This document shows, piece after piece, positions 1 to 13,979 of a stretch of 64,000 nucleotides of DNA. Every line of letters begins with the position of its first letter. Position 1 is the first letter of the stretch. The position numbers and the translations under genes are program-made. The stretch comes from Chromobotia macracanthus (Eukaryota > Chordata > Actinopteri > Cypriniformes > Botiidae). The DNA is taken from NCBI GenBank assembly GCA_036877525.1, contig JAZGTH010000002.1, forward strand, positions 14,876,001-14,940,000. Reading direction: 5' to 3'. Below the pieces are notes generated by a model, which was not told where the DNA came from, ran no database searches, and saw only the letters and a program-made list of their open reading frames with translations.

Positions 1-2135
1 CCATTTTCTCCAATAAGCAATAAGGCGATTTTCAATCCTCATTTTCTTCCATCCAAATAAGAGCTTGGGTTGGTCAGTAGATCAATTATTATATAATGAT
101 TGTGTGTACAAATGTTTATGTAAAAAAAAAATGTTAAAACGAGAAAAAGTTTTGTCATTTTGTGTGCTCTGCCAAGTTTGTTCTGGACAGTATCTTTGCA
201 CTAAAGGTTTGTTGAATGTGACTTTCTTAGACGCAGGGAGCAAAAATTACACAGGAAATCCTTAAAGAGAACAAGGAAGAGCACAGCTAACCACCACCTC
301 TGTTCAGTATGCAGTTCAGATATTTCTGGATCTCTGTTTACACCAGCCCAATCAGAATCAGTTCTTAGCAAGACTTTGAATTATGTCTGAATCAAGTTCA
401 AACTCGGCCCTTGAAAAAAACTTTTAAGAGAAACTTTTTGGGTGAGGATACTGTCTTGAAAATGCACACTGTTCACCTGGTAATTAGCTCAATGACGTCT
501 TTCACTCCTGTGGTTTGTAAAAAACTGTAACGTTATCACAGTTTTCATGTTTAACTCTAGTAATAACACAGCTAATGTGAGTACAGTAAATGTTAGTGCT
601 CATCTGTTCCTCTCTGTATCAGAAGGGTCTCATTCTGAACACCACTGTGATTTTGTGCTAATCCACTTGCCCCGATCAAAACAAATGGCAATAAACTAAC
701 TCCATGTAAAGTGTGTCATTGTTTTTTTGTGTCAAAGGTAGAATAAGGGAACTAACAAACACACAACCATCTTGCTTTCATAAAACTGACAATGTCCAAT
801 GACATTAATGACTGATGCAGAAATCTCTTGCTTTTCTCTCTCTGACAAAACTTCTTATCAGCCAGAGAACCCAAAACCCCTGCAGTTTAACTACAGTTAC
901 AGTAAAACTGGATTGTAGCAGCTACTAAAGACATTAAAACACAGAATGATTATGAACACTTACACTGTTTGGAGAGCTTAAATTTATTGTGGTTTTTGTA
1001 GTAGTTACAAAGGCTTTAGTAAATGTGATATTTTGGTGGAAACTGTAATAACCATTCATTTTTGGTACAGGCTGTTTGAGCCAAGATATTATGATTAACT
1101 GTCCTGTACATAAGATGACCACGATTTTTCCTGGCCGTGCAGTTGTTGACTATTTCAGACCTGGTAACCAGGGCGGGTAGGAGGGTAGTCATTAAACTGG
1201 TGCGGTTCAGACTGGTTTTAAAGACAAATGCTCAGTTTGTCAGGTGAAATGTTGTTGCCCTATTTAACCGATCTGTGGCTGGCAGAAGTTTGCCAACTAT
1301 GTTTAGCTGAGCGACTCAACTCTATTTCTGTCCACAGCTCAGAACAGACAGACGCTCAGAACAGACAGACGCTCAGTCCTGGAGCACAGCCACTAAAATC
1401 AACCCACTCACTTAATAGTGTTTACATCAGCTAGTAAACAGTGAGGATAAAAATACACGTACAATATCACAAACAATAGCTGCAGGTACGTTGTACCCGT
1501 GTGACTACACTGTACCAAACAGACTTCATGATACAATGGTGGATTATATATTTGGTTATTTTAAAGATGAAGCATATTGCTTCAGAAATGCAAAAGGATT
1601 TTATACAGATTTTGCCCGCCAGCCTGACAGAAAAGTATTTTAACCACCAAATATCCACATCTCAGCTTCAACAGAAGTATGACATTTAATTGCATGCTTT
1701 CATATCTGTTATTTGATTGATTATCTGCAGGGAGGTGCTCTGTTTTGTTGTTCTGAGTGAGGTGGTATCTTTGCATGCATTGCCCACATTACATAACATA
1801 GTTATGTAACATAGGTTTCAAATGGAATAGAAATTCCTGAATGTTTTGACAGCAGGCCACTGGCAACAGACTCCGAAAACCTGTGCTGTGACATGCTACA
1901 GCTCTGCAAATACACTGTGACCACTACAACATCACTCAACACTGTGCTGTTTTATTTGGGCATGTGGTGATGCAGATTGGAAATCCTGTGCATAAAACAG
2001 ATGAAAACTAGTGTGATCTCATTTTAACACAAGACTCAATTAGTCAATACAAGGCTACATTTACAAACCCCAGCAATTATAAATTTGAAAAAGCTCATAT
2101 TCCATATTAACTTTATGGGAATGTACAACACTTTA

Positions 2136-2166
<31 letters not shown>

Positions 2167-2183
2167 GAGCGAGAGAGAGAGAC
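2136..2183. repeat. (GA)n microsatellite
   Basis: A nearly pure run of GA dinucleotides with two single-base interruptions, as read directly. No function is visible. Confidence 0.9.
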
Positions 2184-3479
2184 TGCAGCAGCTTTAATGA
2201 AGAGATCAGATTGACAGGGTTTGTCAGCAGACATGATCATAATACCTTTAACATGTAGACGCTCATTAGGGACTTACCATGACACTTACAGGCCTGGAGT
2301 TTTCCCTTCATATTCACAGAATGTATGAAAACAAACAATACAGTCAATACAGCTGAATTTATTGGTTCTGTTCATCAACAACCCAGCAGAAACACATCAG
2401 AACACAAGATACTCATAGTCTGACATTACGCAGCCGACGCACATCTGATACTGATAATCAGAGCTGCGCATTACTCAAAACTATGCAATGATACAGTGTT
2501 CCATAACAGCCCAAGTTTACTTTATCACTGCCAGACTTCATAAGTGCATTTTTCCCCACAATACACTGATATAAGAAAGAATGAAGCTACATCTGGAAAT
2601 GCATATGAACAGAACTCTGAAGAAAGAGGACATTTCAACATGATTATACAGTTATTATGCAACACAAAATTAAAACAGATTCATCTGCTGAACGTGAAAC
2701 CCGAATCATCTCTTTTCATCTTCAGCGACTCTTTGACATCTTCACTGAACTGTCGTACTGTGAGTGTTTTACTAATGTAACCAACTAACATCATGGCAGC
2801 AGACAGCATTCCTCACATTCTAACTGTTGTTAACAGCTGAGGAGGTCTGGAATATGAATTCTCCAACACCGAACCTGAAGCCCACAGCAGCACAAATGAT
2901 GTTCACGTCACACTGTCACACAATAAACTCTGATGCTTGTGACATAAGAACCAAAACTCCAGGACTTTAAAGGCTTGTAAACATCAGGTGGTTATTAAAT
3001 CATAAATATAACTCCCAATCACAATGTCATGACCTTTAGCGAGGGCTAATTTATTTTTATGTAAACGTGAATGTAACGCAGGATCTGGAAGGAGAGAGAT
3101 GTATGTGTGGATTCCTCACTGTTCCTGTGGCCTTATTACCCACTGTAACAGCTCTGTGGTCTCAGACTAGACGAGACTGGATAGAACTCGTTCTGTCTGC
3201 TCTACAATAGTCCTGAAGAGAGGATATATCCCATACAGGGGCAATGACACAGATATCTTCCTACAGCAGCAAGAACAAGTCAGGCTGCAGTACAAATGAC
3301 AAACACAGCTCATCCCCTACAGTTTCTTTCTTAAGAGTCCTCAGTAGTGTACAGGATGCTGTCAATTATGGATCTATTATGAACCAAAACATGTGCACAT
3401 ATTGCAACCATATTTCTATATTTAGAGTAAGAACAGACCCTCCCCAATTTCTTGACATTTTCCATCACTCAGTTTCTTG

Positions 3480-3790
3480 AGGAATCATCCTGAGAAGATT
3501 TTTTAAAGAGTTTTGAAGGAGTTCCCCTCTATCCTGCGCTCTTATTGGCTGCTTTTTTCTTCATTATTTGGTTCAAACCATCTATTTCAAAACTACAGTT
3601 TAAAAAAATGTTTTTCTTATAACAAAAATTAAATTGAAATTAATATGTCGGCACAATTATATTTTTATTTTTACATTTTTAACATTTAATCGAATGTTAT
3701 CAGATTAAAAGATTTTTAAGATAAGAAACATTTCAGTCAAGTGTTTCCAGACTTTTGACTGGTAATGTATATTTTCAAAAATTAAAAAAA
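3480..3790. repeat. Decayed Tc1/mariner-like repeat fragment
   Basis: The right end carries the text ACTTTTGACTGGTAATGTAT, which resembles the terminal inverted repeat of a widespread family of fish Tc1-like elements (typically CAGTCAAAAGT read from the other strand). The interior is AT-rich and has no transposase frame, so this is at most a nonautonomous or decayed copy. The family name is from memory and the left boundary is approximate. Confidence 0.45.
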
Positions 3791-5430
3791 AAAAGTTTTA
3801 AACCCACAAATTTTGGAAGACAGAAGGTAAATTTCACCTCAAACAATCCAGTGACCTTTTTTTGGTCCTTCTATTCGAACAGTGGCTGTTGAATCCAAAG
3901 CAGAATAAATTTCTGTGTATTTCATTTGTAAGACCACGAGATAATAGTTCTACAAATGATATAACATAAATTCATTCTGCACGCGTTTATGTTGCCCAAT
4001 GCATAAAAACTACACAATAACCAACTGTGTAACTGTACTCATGTCAGTGATCATTCAACCACTGACAGCTTTTAATGCTTCTCTATGACCACAATTATGA
4101 AAATAAAAATCAAACACCAGTTACACCAAAAATGAAAAGAAAACTTTGTACAGTGTTTCAACAGACTCAGAAAAACATGAAAACACATCTGTGAGGAACA
4201 GAATCCTGCTTACACTCAATAGCCAGTGACAGCGGAGCTGCTATCAGCCAATCAGGATGCAGGGAAGAGAGCAGGTGCATTATGGACTCAGTTTAGTCAG
4301 ATTTTTTATCCTGTTGAGCGTCACATTTGGCCTGTGTACAGAGACAGAAAGAGCTTGAATATTCAACACAGGCACAGATCTGCACAATCCTGTAAGGCCT
4401 GGTTAGTGATTTGTGTAGCGGAGTTAAGCTGCAACAGCAGTGTCCTGCAGTGTGACACTATATTCCTTCTAATACTTTGCATGCAGTGTTATGAGTAATG
4501 AAAATATCTATAATTGTCCAAACAGGAATATTTTCACTATTGTGGGGATGTATGTAAATGTCACAGAAACAAGTTTCATGTTCAGAAGTCCCAAAGTCAA
4601 ATGCTTCAGTAAAACATATACGTATCATTACCATTAATTGCATAAGTGCATAATGTTGATAACTGATTCAGTGTAATATTCTGTGATATTTCTAACAGCA
4701 CTGGAATAGTCCTGCATCTCAGATCTCGACATCCTGAGATGTAACCCTACAACTCGCTTTAGTCATGGTGATCTTCTGAAACCGAACTCTCAACAGGCAA
4801 TTTTAGAAACAGCTTGGTGACATGTATGAGATTTTCAACATTCCTCGGTACTGATGTCAGACCTTCCAGGAAGACTGAATCCCAAATCACATACTTCTGA
4901 GCAAAATATAAGACAAATGATCACGTATGTATTTCTAAGAGAAGTAACTTAGTATACTAGTCCACACTAGAATAAAACTGCATCTTGATGCACAATCAGA
5001 AAAGCATAATGCATACTTTTTTTATTGTACGCATAATGCATACTTTAGAATTAGTATGCCATCTAGAAAACATTCATCCTAATCTCACATACTACATGAG
5101 ATGAATAGTATGAAAATTAGGATATTTGTTTTTCCGCAGTGCTTGAAGTCTGTTAAATAGATGGCGCAGTAGCATTAACGGCATCACAGCTGTTCTCTTC
5201 ATTATCTGTTTTCAGCCATGAAAACTGAACTTCTTCCAGAGTGTTCTGGCAGATGGATCTCGCTGCGAGCTGAACAGCTGCTGTTCAAAATATTCCAGCA
5301 GGATTTCTGCCATATTTTTTCATCTATCTAAAGATGTCCAGTAAAATGAAGGTATATTTAGACAGAGATTTTTAAAAAATAAGTTTCGTATTCACATAAG
5401 CATTACTATGTCAGGCAAAAAGTACAATGA

Positions 5431-5456
5431 TGTGTGTGTGTGTGTGTGCGTGTGTG
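5431..5456. repeat. (GT)n microsatellite beside bcap31 exon 6
   Basis: A GT dinucleotide run followed by a short GCACGCACAC stretch lies about 40 bp inside the intron beyond the exon 6 donor. On the minus (transcribed) strand it is a CA repeat close to a donor, a position where length changes can affect splicing. That effect is inference only. Confidence 0.85.
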
Positions 5457-5493
5457 CACGCACACCTGTGCTTGTGTGCGTGTGAGCACTGAC

Positions 5494-8400
5494 CTGCAGT
5501 CTGGCGTGTTCCTCCAGCAGACGGTCATACTCTGATGTGAGATTCTCTGACTGTTTCTTCATGGCCTTCACATCACTGTCTGCTTTCTGAAGAGCTGCAC
5601 ACAAGAGCACACAGTGAATCAGAGCAGCCTAACAGCCACACAGCCAGACCTCTTACCACCAGCTTGTGTAAAGACAACAAATCACATCTTCACATTCTCT
5701 TGCCGTGCAAAGACCAAAAAATGTCAACACATGGGGCCGTGAAAGGGTTGTGACCCCATTAGCCTGAAAGGTTTTACTTCACTCATTTCTCTGTTGTAAT
5801 CTGGTGTTACTCAATGCAGGGTCATCAGAAATGTCAAATGTGTTGAGTCTATGAGTCTGTGTGTTAACTGTTAGCAGGGTTAGCAGTATAAACTGATGTC
5901 AGCTTCTTTCTCCCTAAAAACAAAACTGCAATATTATAATGACAATTTAAAGGCAGGGTATAAGGCGTTTTTTCCATTAACATTTTTGTCATGCTGGTTA
6001 AGTAAACTCCCAAAAACATTTGCAGTCACATTTAACCAAAAATCAAAGACTTCAGAGACAACATGCATGTTATAAAAATGATTATAAAACGACTCAACAT
6101 GTATTCGGCTGAGAACGAGTGATTCACAGTCATTTATTACCTTTCTTTGTTGTGTCCAGTTCCTCCTTCAGCTGTCGCACATCCGCAGTGAGATTCTTCT
6201 TCTCCTCCGCATCGGTCTTGATCTTTCTGCCCACCTCAGGCACCTCCAGGCCTGCTTCCTGCAGTCTCTGCACAAACACAGCCCGTCTCTCTGTTAGTCT
6301 CATCAGCAGACGGATGTGTGTTATCTGTAATGTTCTGTCACTTCCCCAGTTCCTCTAAAGGTCAAAGATCTTGACAGGTGTTGGGGAAAGTCTGAATGTG
6401 ACCCCAGTCACTTCACCACATGCTCCTGGTATTGTGGTAGATTATTTTGTGTGTATGTAACCTTTAATAAAAATATAATAACTCATTCTTCCTCTTAAAT
6501 TACCTTTTTTCCTGATGGCACATACACTAGGTCTGCCACAATGCTGGACACTGCACACTGATTTTTCCAATAACACTTTACAGTAAGATCCCGTTTGTTA
6601 ACATTAGTTAAGATCAGTAAACAAATAATATATATATGGCCTGATACAAGATCGTCAACAGAACTTAGCAAAATCTAAAGCTTGATCACTGATCAAAATG
6701 TATTTTGAGCATTAATACGTTTTCACAAAACACAAAGCAAAAAGAGACAAAACTGAAAACAAAACAGTAGTTTTTACAGCGCCGCCTATTAAGGGTCCAT
6801 TTATCAGAATGGAAAGACTTTAAATGTGATGGAAAGACTTTAAATTTTAAATGTGAATATCTTCTGTGAATAAGAATGTGAATAAGGTTTCTTGACAACT
6901 TTACATTAGCATAACAGGCACAAATTAAAAGCCACAAGCATCTCATATTGATTTCTTGTGGCCTTTAAAGGCTGGTAACAGTAGTCTCAAGTCACTGAGT
7001 GTACTGAACCCAGCAGTGAGCTTGTAAACCTGATGTACTCTCGTTCTGCTTACAAATTAACACATCATGTCAAAAGTACTACTGTGGGAAGCTTCTCAAG
7101 GGTCAAGAAAATTCCTCATATGTGAAACGAGTTCCAGGACATGCTCCAAAAACCATTCAAACGTGACTGCGTGAATATTTTAACACTAAACTGCCCGAGG
7201 GAGTGTTTCACATCACTCCAGACAGAAGACTGGTGTATTCCGCCTCTGGAACAACAAGCTTCTGGATGTGGGTCAGATGTTTTACAACTGAAAATACAAC
7301 TGAAGATTGTATTTCTGATTGTATAGCTGAAAGGACCATATTTAAATAAGACACAAAGCAGGTCAAATGAATCTTAAAAACAAAGTTATAGAAGCCTTAC
7401 ACAAAACTCACACATGTTGGTAAATTGACAATGTATGAAATAATTTCACCTCTAAATGTTAAATGATTTGGAAAGAAACCTTGATTCTCGTGTTAAGTGG
7501 ATCAGTTTAAACAGCTGAAAGTGAGGAAAACAGTCCGTTTAAAGGTCTGAGCCTTCCCTGAGGTTTCATTACTCAAGAAGTCATCCTGGCTAATTTCCAA
7601 ATGAATAAAAATAACCCACTGTCACATAAGTAACAGCTGCAATATAACCACATTTCATTAAGCAGATTTTTGGAAAATTCATAATTCTATTCACATTTCA
7701 TCAAATGTGTTTTAACATCTAGGTGGAGACTGTGGTAGTGATGATCTGATCCTGAGCAGAGACACTATCAACAGAACACAACAGCAGTTTCTGTCAAAAT
7801 TGTTTTAGCGTTTTAGCTTTTTTGGTCACACAAACTAGAAACAGATGTTTAGACAATGTATAAACCTTTCAGGATAGAGCCACCATGAGCTCAGAGACTG
7901 TTCAACAATGTTTCTGTAAGTGAAGAACTAAACTATAAACTAAACTATACTTTTAACGCAAAAATAAATATGACTATATCAATAAATGTATTGTTTTATA
8001 CTAATAATCAATGATAATCGACAGTTTTCTGATTGAATTATGATTCATTCAGTGTTTCATGGAAGAATTAACTCGTATGGTCTTGCACCTCAGTGTTTTT
8101 GAAATCTCTATAGTAAACAATAACTGATAAAGATATCTGAAACCCATTCAGCTAAACAAGTGTTGTGGTCTATAAGGGCAGGAAACATTCAGAAAGGTCG
8201 GGCAGGTCATCTCAGCCTGCTCACCCCATACTGTCCGATATCTTGTGAAGAGCAGAGCGGCCGAACGCTCTGTCTGCATGAGATTTACAGACTCAAACTA
8301 CTTTACTAAATATTTCACCATCTGTCATTCAGTTTGGCTTGTGCTCTTGTTAATGGTTCTGTGTGGTCTTACAATATTGACATCAGTGTGTGTGTGTGTG

Positions 8401-11400
8401 TGTGTGTGATGCCTCTGCTGCATGGGAAGACACCACACAAGGATGAATGCAGTGATTTACTGCACATCAGCGCTGTAACTGAGACACCCATCACAGCATG
8501 GCTCTGCAGATCAATCCCAGCATTCTCCAACAGCTACATGATAATCTATGGAGTGTCTAACACCACGTCTAACACCACGCCTAACCCTGGGTTATGGTCT
8601 ATTTAAACACTGAGCACCCTTACTTTCTTCTTTTTTGTTTCACAGAAGAAAAGTCATACAGGTTTGGAATGACATGAGGGTGAGGAAATGATGGGTGAAC
8701 TATCCCTATGTAAATTAACATAATACACATTTAAATAGGGAAATAACGCTATGTAAATTTAAGACAGAATCCCAGTAAAACGCTGCCCTCTTGAGGTGAG
8801 AAGAGCAAACTCTACAGGCATGTATTCAGTGACCCACTTCCAGTGACATGTTGATGTTTTATTTTCTCGGTGGAAACTGAAGATGGACAACAATTACTAA
8901 GCCAGACTGACTTATGAGAACATGTGAAGTTAATCCATTACGACGCAGTGCCTTTTGGGATTGGGAACTGAATCACAAACATTCTAGCAGTCAATAACCT
9001 AGTACAAAGTAAAGGCAATCTTTGAAAGTCTTGGAAACGCTGCAGTGAAGCAGTTCTGTGCTGCGTGTCAGTATCTCTCTCACCTCCTGCAGTTTCTCGT
9101 TCTCCTCCATGTACTTCTTTGCGGCGTCATTTGCTCCCTCAGCCTGCTTTTTGAAAGCTTCATTAGATGCCATCAGAGAGGCCTGCTGGGACAACAGAGT
9201 GGCCAAACGCCTCAACAGCCTGGAGGAAGAGAACAACAACTATTACAAACAAGTTCATTTACTAAACACTGTGTGACGGCTGCTCGTTACAATTTATCGC
9301 AGCAGTCTGTGCTGTGATGTTGCTCTGCGCAGTCTCAGATTTTGGCACAGCGTCTAACTGCACATCGTGTGAAATACATCAGGAAAAGTGACATAAATCT
9401 GAATATTGCTGAAGACACTTTTAATGTCTATAAGAATAACCAGAGCAGGTGAACTTCTGCAACAAAATGAATCTGGCACTGAATTATACAGAAGAAAGAA
9501 CTTAACACAGGTCTGGAACAACATGAGAGTGAATCAATGCTTGATGAACCAAATTTAAAAATGTTAAGATTGTAAGATCTGCACAAAACTTTATCAGGAA
9601 TATTCAGCCACCATAATTAAAATAAACAAGTTTTAGGTTTAAGTTTTGAGTGCATCCAACTGTAACAAAAGCTTTGGGAATATGTCCTTAATTTAAACAG
9701 CATTCCTGAATCTCATTCTTGAGTTTAAAACTCAAAAAACAGGAGTCAAAGCTCAAAACGAGCCCTCAGGTCTTTATGACATGTCTGAATGGATTGCAGA
9801 AATAACATCTCTCCCATTCAGAACAGAACAATCCGGTCCAAATGCACAAAACAGGTCAGAGATAGAGTTACACAGCATCACTTCACAAACACGCCAAACA
9901 CTTCTAAGAAACAGTGATGTGTTTTAATCACCTCCGGCCGACAGCGTGACAAAAATCAGCATAAACAAATGACTCACTCTGCCAGAAGCACATATAAAAA
10001 TGGAATAACCTAAAACCAATGTATTACTAGAGGCTATGTTTCTCACTTCATGCACCCATTCTTATTACATTAGCTGTTTATAAGGTGAGATAAACAGAGA
10101 TTTAAGGCTGTGACATTTTAAGTGTGCAAGCTCGAATCCAGAGGACGCAGGCGGTACGTGTCGGATTCACACGTCCACGTGTATAAGAGTTTAAGGTTTT
10201 TAAGATGGCTGTCATGACCAAGATGGGTTTGGCGTGGTCAGTCATGGAGAGCCACAACTTTAAAATATGCAAGCTAAGAGACACCTCAGTCAAATACTCC
10301 CTCTGAGGTTTTGAACTGACCCAAAGTGACCTCCATTCACTTTAACCTGTTCTGTACACAAAAACATTTTTAAATGTCAAATATGAGATATACAAGGAAT
10401 TTCTGCTGGTGCAAATGGGGGTACATATTAGATGTGAACACAAATACCAACAAAATAACAGGAAAAATCATCTACTGTCAAGTTAGAAAATGTTTTTATG
10501 AATTAATATTTTATTTACCATCTAAAATCTAACCTGAATCAGAAATCTTGTCCAGAAAGAATTATTCAATTAAAACCAGCATAATTAATTACAGCCCGCC
10601 AAATATTACCAATAAAGGTAAATACTTTGCTATTTAAAATAGGCTGTAAAATATAATTTATTTTTTGTGAGTATGGGGCAAAATATGACTTTTGTGAGCT
10701 TCCACCAACCAATTAAAAACTTGCCATGAACACTTAACAGCTATGATGACTAATTATAAAACATGACATCAAAAGCATATCCTTCACCTCTAATACAAAG
10801 GTGCAGAACAGTAATTCAGAAAACCTGCTAACAGCACCCGTGCAGCGTATCAGACTGTCATGGGTCACTTCAGTTCCACACGCCTAGTGCAGGGGTGCGA
10901 GAGCTGCGTTTTGTAATAGAAGTCATGGCCTTTGAGCCAGATGAATGCCATGCACACGGGCTAAATATAACCAGTCATCAGTCACAGATCACATGTTTAA
11001 CGCCTGTCCACATGATGACCAGAATGACACTCGACTCATTCGACTCGACGCAGTCAAGGGAAGCACTAACAGTAATGGATGCAGTGGACATCCATCGGGG
11101 TATAAATAACTCGCCATTCAGAGAAACACAGTAAACCCCCTGTAAGGAAAAACTATGCAGACTGGAAACTCAAGCTGGGAGACTCTCATTAGTTACACAC
11201 CATACAAAACAATGAACTGACCAATCAGGTTGCAGGAATTTAAGTATCCTTGTGGTTTATGAATGGAAACAGTGTGGAGGGGAAACCCTGCCAGAATCAA
11301 CAAAACATTCTTTCCACATCTACTGTAATATACCAACATATTCTCTACTGTACATCAGTCTGCACTACATATGCAACACATTCACCTTTCATAACTATAA

Positions 11401-13652
11401 ATAAAAACACTGTGTCCAAAAGGTTAAGGACGCAAACTATAATCATGCTAGTGAATCTAGTAAGTAGTATCTTTGTTCAGATAGAACAAATGTTCATACA
11501 CAAATCATTTACCTGCCTTTGTGGTTTTCAGGTGTCCTGGAGTGCTGCAGGTGAAGTGGGTGGGTGTCTGATTTGACTGACAGATGACATTAGCAGCACT
11601 GGACACTGATTGGCTACCATGACAGCAGAACAGTTTTATGGAGTTTGGGGTGTGGACAGAAGTCACAGAACACAAACTGCTGCTGTACACCTACTAATGT
11701 GTTTATAAACCTTTTAGGGATAGAATGTGGTCTACTGCAGAACCCAAAGACCCTGATGAGTACCAAAGTGACGTGATGTTCTGTTTACATGTTCAACCCA
11801 AGCTGTGTGCCGTTGACCGAAATAAAACTGAATGAAACTGATCGCTTTCAGAGAACCTGAGCTCTGTACTGCTGTTCAGCAGTGCTTCTGTGGACCAGGG
11901 CCATCTGATTCCCAAACAGATGAATCTGAACAGCTGAAGAGAGAGAAGCACTCACAAGCACAGCAGCAGAGCAAAGCCAGCGATGTACTCGTTCCTCTGA
12001 GCTCTGAAGAGCTTCATGTGGATGTGCTCGATGGCCACAGGGTTGTTGCTCAGGTCCACCTTCTCTGTCACACTGTATTTCCTAACCTCTCTGAAGGCAT
12101 CTGTAGAGAAACACTCAATCATATATTCCTCTTATTCGACCAACACAAAACTCCTACAGCATAAATAAACAAACATGATTTGATCTGTTAAATTCAATGT
12201 GCAATTTGTTCAATTACAATTTGATTTTCAAACCGCACGAAAATAATTTAATGCATGTCTACTCCCCTTCTCTGGGATGATATGTCAGTACTCCGAAAAG
12301 CTGCCAAAATTACAATTATATACAGATGAAGGCATTTACAATTTACAGTATTTCTCTTCTGGGAAACAAAAATATTAATTAATCATCTTGCAGTTTTAAG
12401 ATTTCAGCTCAATCCAAAATGTATTACCCTTTAACATGCTTCTTATTTTTATTCAACAAAATGTTTGTCTATGTAGTATTTCTATTTCTATTTCTATTTA
12501 GTTATTCTACTGATTTAAATATCACCAAGTATCTAGTTGGCTAACACAGGCAAGATATTGTTTCTATTAATGCTGGTAATTTGGTTTTAAAAGCATCAGT
12601 AGAAATGTTAGAGAGAATCAGTTTATTTTATTATATGCCACAGTTTACCAATACAGTCTGTGACTTCTACAAAACATGTTGAGTTTTGATTTTATACCAT
12701 GTCCTGGCACTTCAGTTGGCTCTAACATCACTTGAAACATGACATGAAATGGACCAATGAGGTGAGGTGTTTTAAGCTCACCTATGAGGAGGAAGACGAG
12801 GATACAAATGATAACGATGAAGGCCGTGTTTCCATATGTGGCTATGACAGTGACCAGCCGCGATTTGAAAAACTTGCTCCATCTAGAAAAGAAATCATGT
12901 TAATGTAACACTGTAGCAACAACATGACAAACTGAGAGCAAAGGGACAAAAAGACTCTCAACAACATCAGAGACAACATCATGAGCTGAAGTTCTTCCAT
13001 ACAGTGATAAAGGGTCCATACGTCTTCACAGGCTCAGAGTTTCACAAACACACATTCTCAGAGTTGCTTTGTTTTTCTAAGAGAAAGTTGTTTACAAAGT
13101 TTCCCATCTTTACAGAACATGCCGACCTTTAAATCAATTGCAAAATCATGTGAATCTCAAATTTCCAGAATTAATTCTGGTCTCACAGTAACTGTGTGAA
13201 TGAAAGAGTCAAGCAGAATTTAATGATGCTGTAGAAATGACATCAAAACATCAAACTCAACAACTGCACATTCAGAGTCATTTAGGGCTCGAGGAAAACA
13301 ACACTGTTGCTCAACAGCTACACAGAACATGAGTTGATGAAAGTTCTGAAAGCTTTTCTGGAATGAGGCCTGCCGTGAATGAGCAATAAAAATCAGACGT
13401 GAGACTACAGAGATCTGTCTCTATAAAGTCTCTTGAAGACAAGAAATAAAAAGCCTTTCACTTTTTGTAATGTGACCGAGCTGTAGAGGCAAAACTAGTT
13501 GAACTGGGTGTGGACTTCAACTGAATTGCAGAGTCATAAGCAGAAACAAAAGTCACTCACCGTTTCGGGGAGATGAATGGAACACACAGCAGTAAAACTG
13601 CAAATACTTCAGCATACAGAAACGTAGCCACAGCCGTCCACTGAAGACTCAT
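5494..13652 (-). CDS. bcap31: B-cell receptor-associated protein 31 (BAP31), terminal exon not found
   Basis: BAP31 is a polytopic ER membrane protein that escorts newly made membrane proteins out of the ER or to degradation. Coding exons on the minus strand: 13652-13561, 12882-12782, 12100-11956, 9219-9084, 6267-6141 and 5594-5494. Phases agree at every junction and give 234 codons before the last intron. The protein starts MSLQWTAVATFLYAEVFAV, which matches the family start exactly. Membrane segments lie near residues 5-24, 43-64 and about 100-120, followed by a long charged coiled coil that ends EYDRLLEEHARLQ. Family members are about 245 aa, so only some 12 residues (in human, the second caspase-8 site and the KKEE ER-retrieval signal) are missing, presumably in a small exon I could not locate. 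The first caspase-site motif of mammals is also not apparent. Confidence 0.9.
6565..6630. repeat. MITE fragment of the TAACACTTTACAG family
   Basis: TAACACTTTACAGTAAGATC followed by GTTAACATTAGTTAA is the end of a very common fish nonautonomous DNA element. Related copies in this window sit near 34.3, 36.0-36.2 and 40.9-41.2 kb. It lies in bcap31 intron 4. Confidence 0.55.
8386..8408. repeat. (GT)n microsatellite
   Basis: A GT dinucleotide run in bcap31 intron 4, read directly. Confidence 0.85.
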
Positions 13653-13879
13653 GACAGCAACCTGCTAACCTGAGGACACGTCAGCACTGATCAGCGATTA
13701 ACAACTGATCAATCCACACAGCTTATCAACAGTTTTTATGAGCACTTAACCTCATCAAAAAAAAAATCCTTTCCCTTTATTTTCTTTCCCTTCATTTCTA
13801 TCCCTCTTTTCTTTAAATCTCTCCCTTGTTGTAGCATATGATACTCTGAGCACTGTCTGAAACTTGTATTGTGAGCACT

Positions 13880-13979
13880 TATTGTGTCTAGTTGCCTCTT
13901 CAGGTTGACTCGCTTGTTGTATTCCGCACTTGTAAGTCGCTTTGGATAAAAGCGTCTGCTAAATGAAGAAATGTAAATG
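13880..13979 (+). repeat. SINE/LINE 3' tail (V-SINE-like)
   Basis: The segment ends with GTAAGTCGCTTTGGATAAAA followed by GCGTCTGCTAAATG and ATGTAAATGT. This conserved tail is shared by fish tRNA-derived SINEs and their partner LINEs. The upstream part is AT-rich without a clear tRNA head. It lies in the first, noncoding intron of bcap31. Related tails are at 20.5, 35.2 and 60.8-61.1 kb. Confidence 0.65.

Larger units (their letters stand above)
1..5493. other. No recognised gene; flank or last intron of bcap31
   Basis: This stretch lies downstream of the last bcap31 exon I can identify. If that gene's missing terminal exon is further left, all of it is intron; otherwise part is 3' UTR and intergenic DNA. 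It is AT-rich and holds a GA microsatellite near 2.14 kb and a decayed DNA-transposon-like repeat at about 3.48-3.79 kb. I looked on the minus strand for a short terminal exon ending in the KKEE or KKED signal of the bcap31 family and did not find one. A 42-codon minus-strand frame at 2681-2809 is the only other coding hint and is treated as a finding. Confidence 0.5.
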
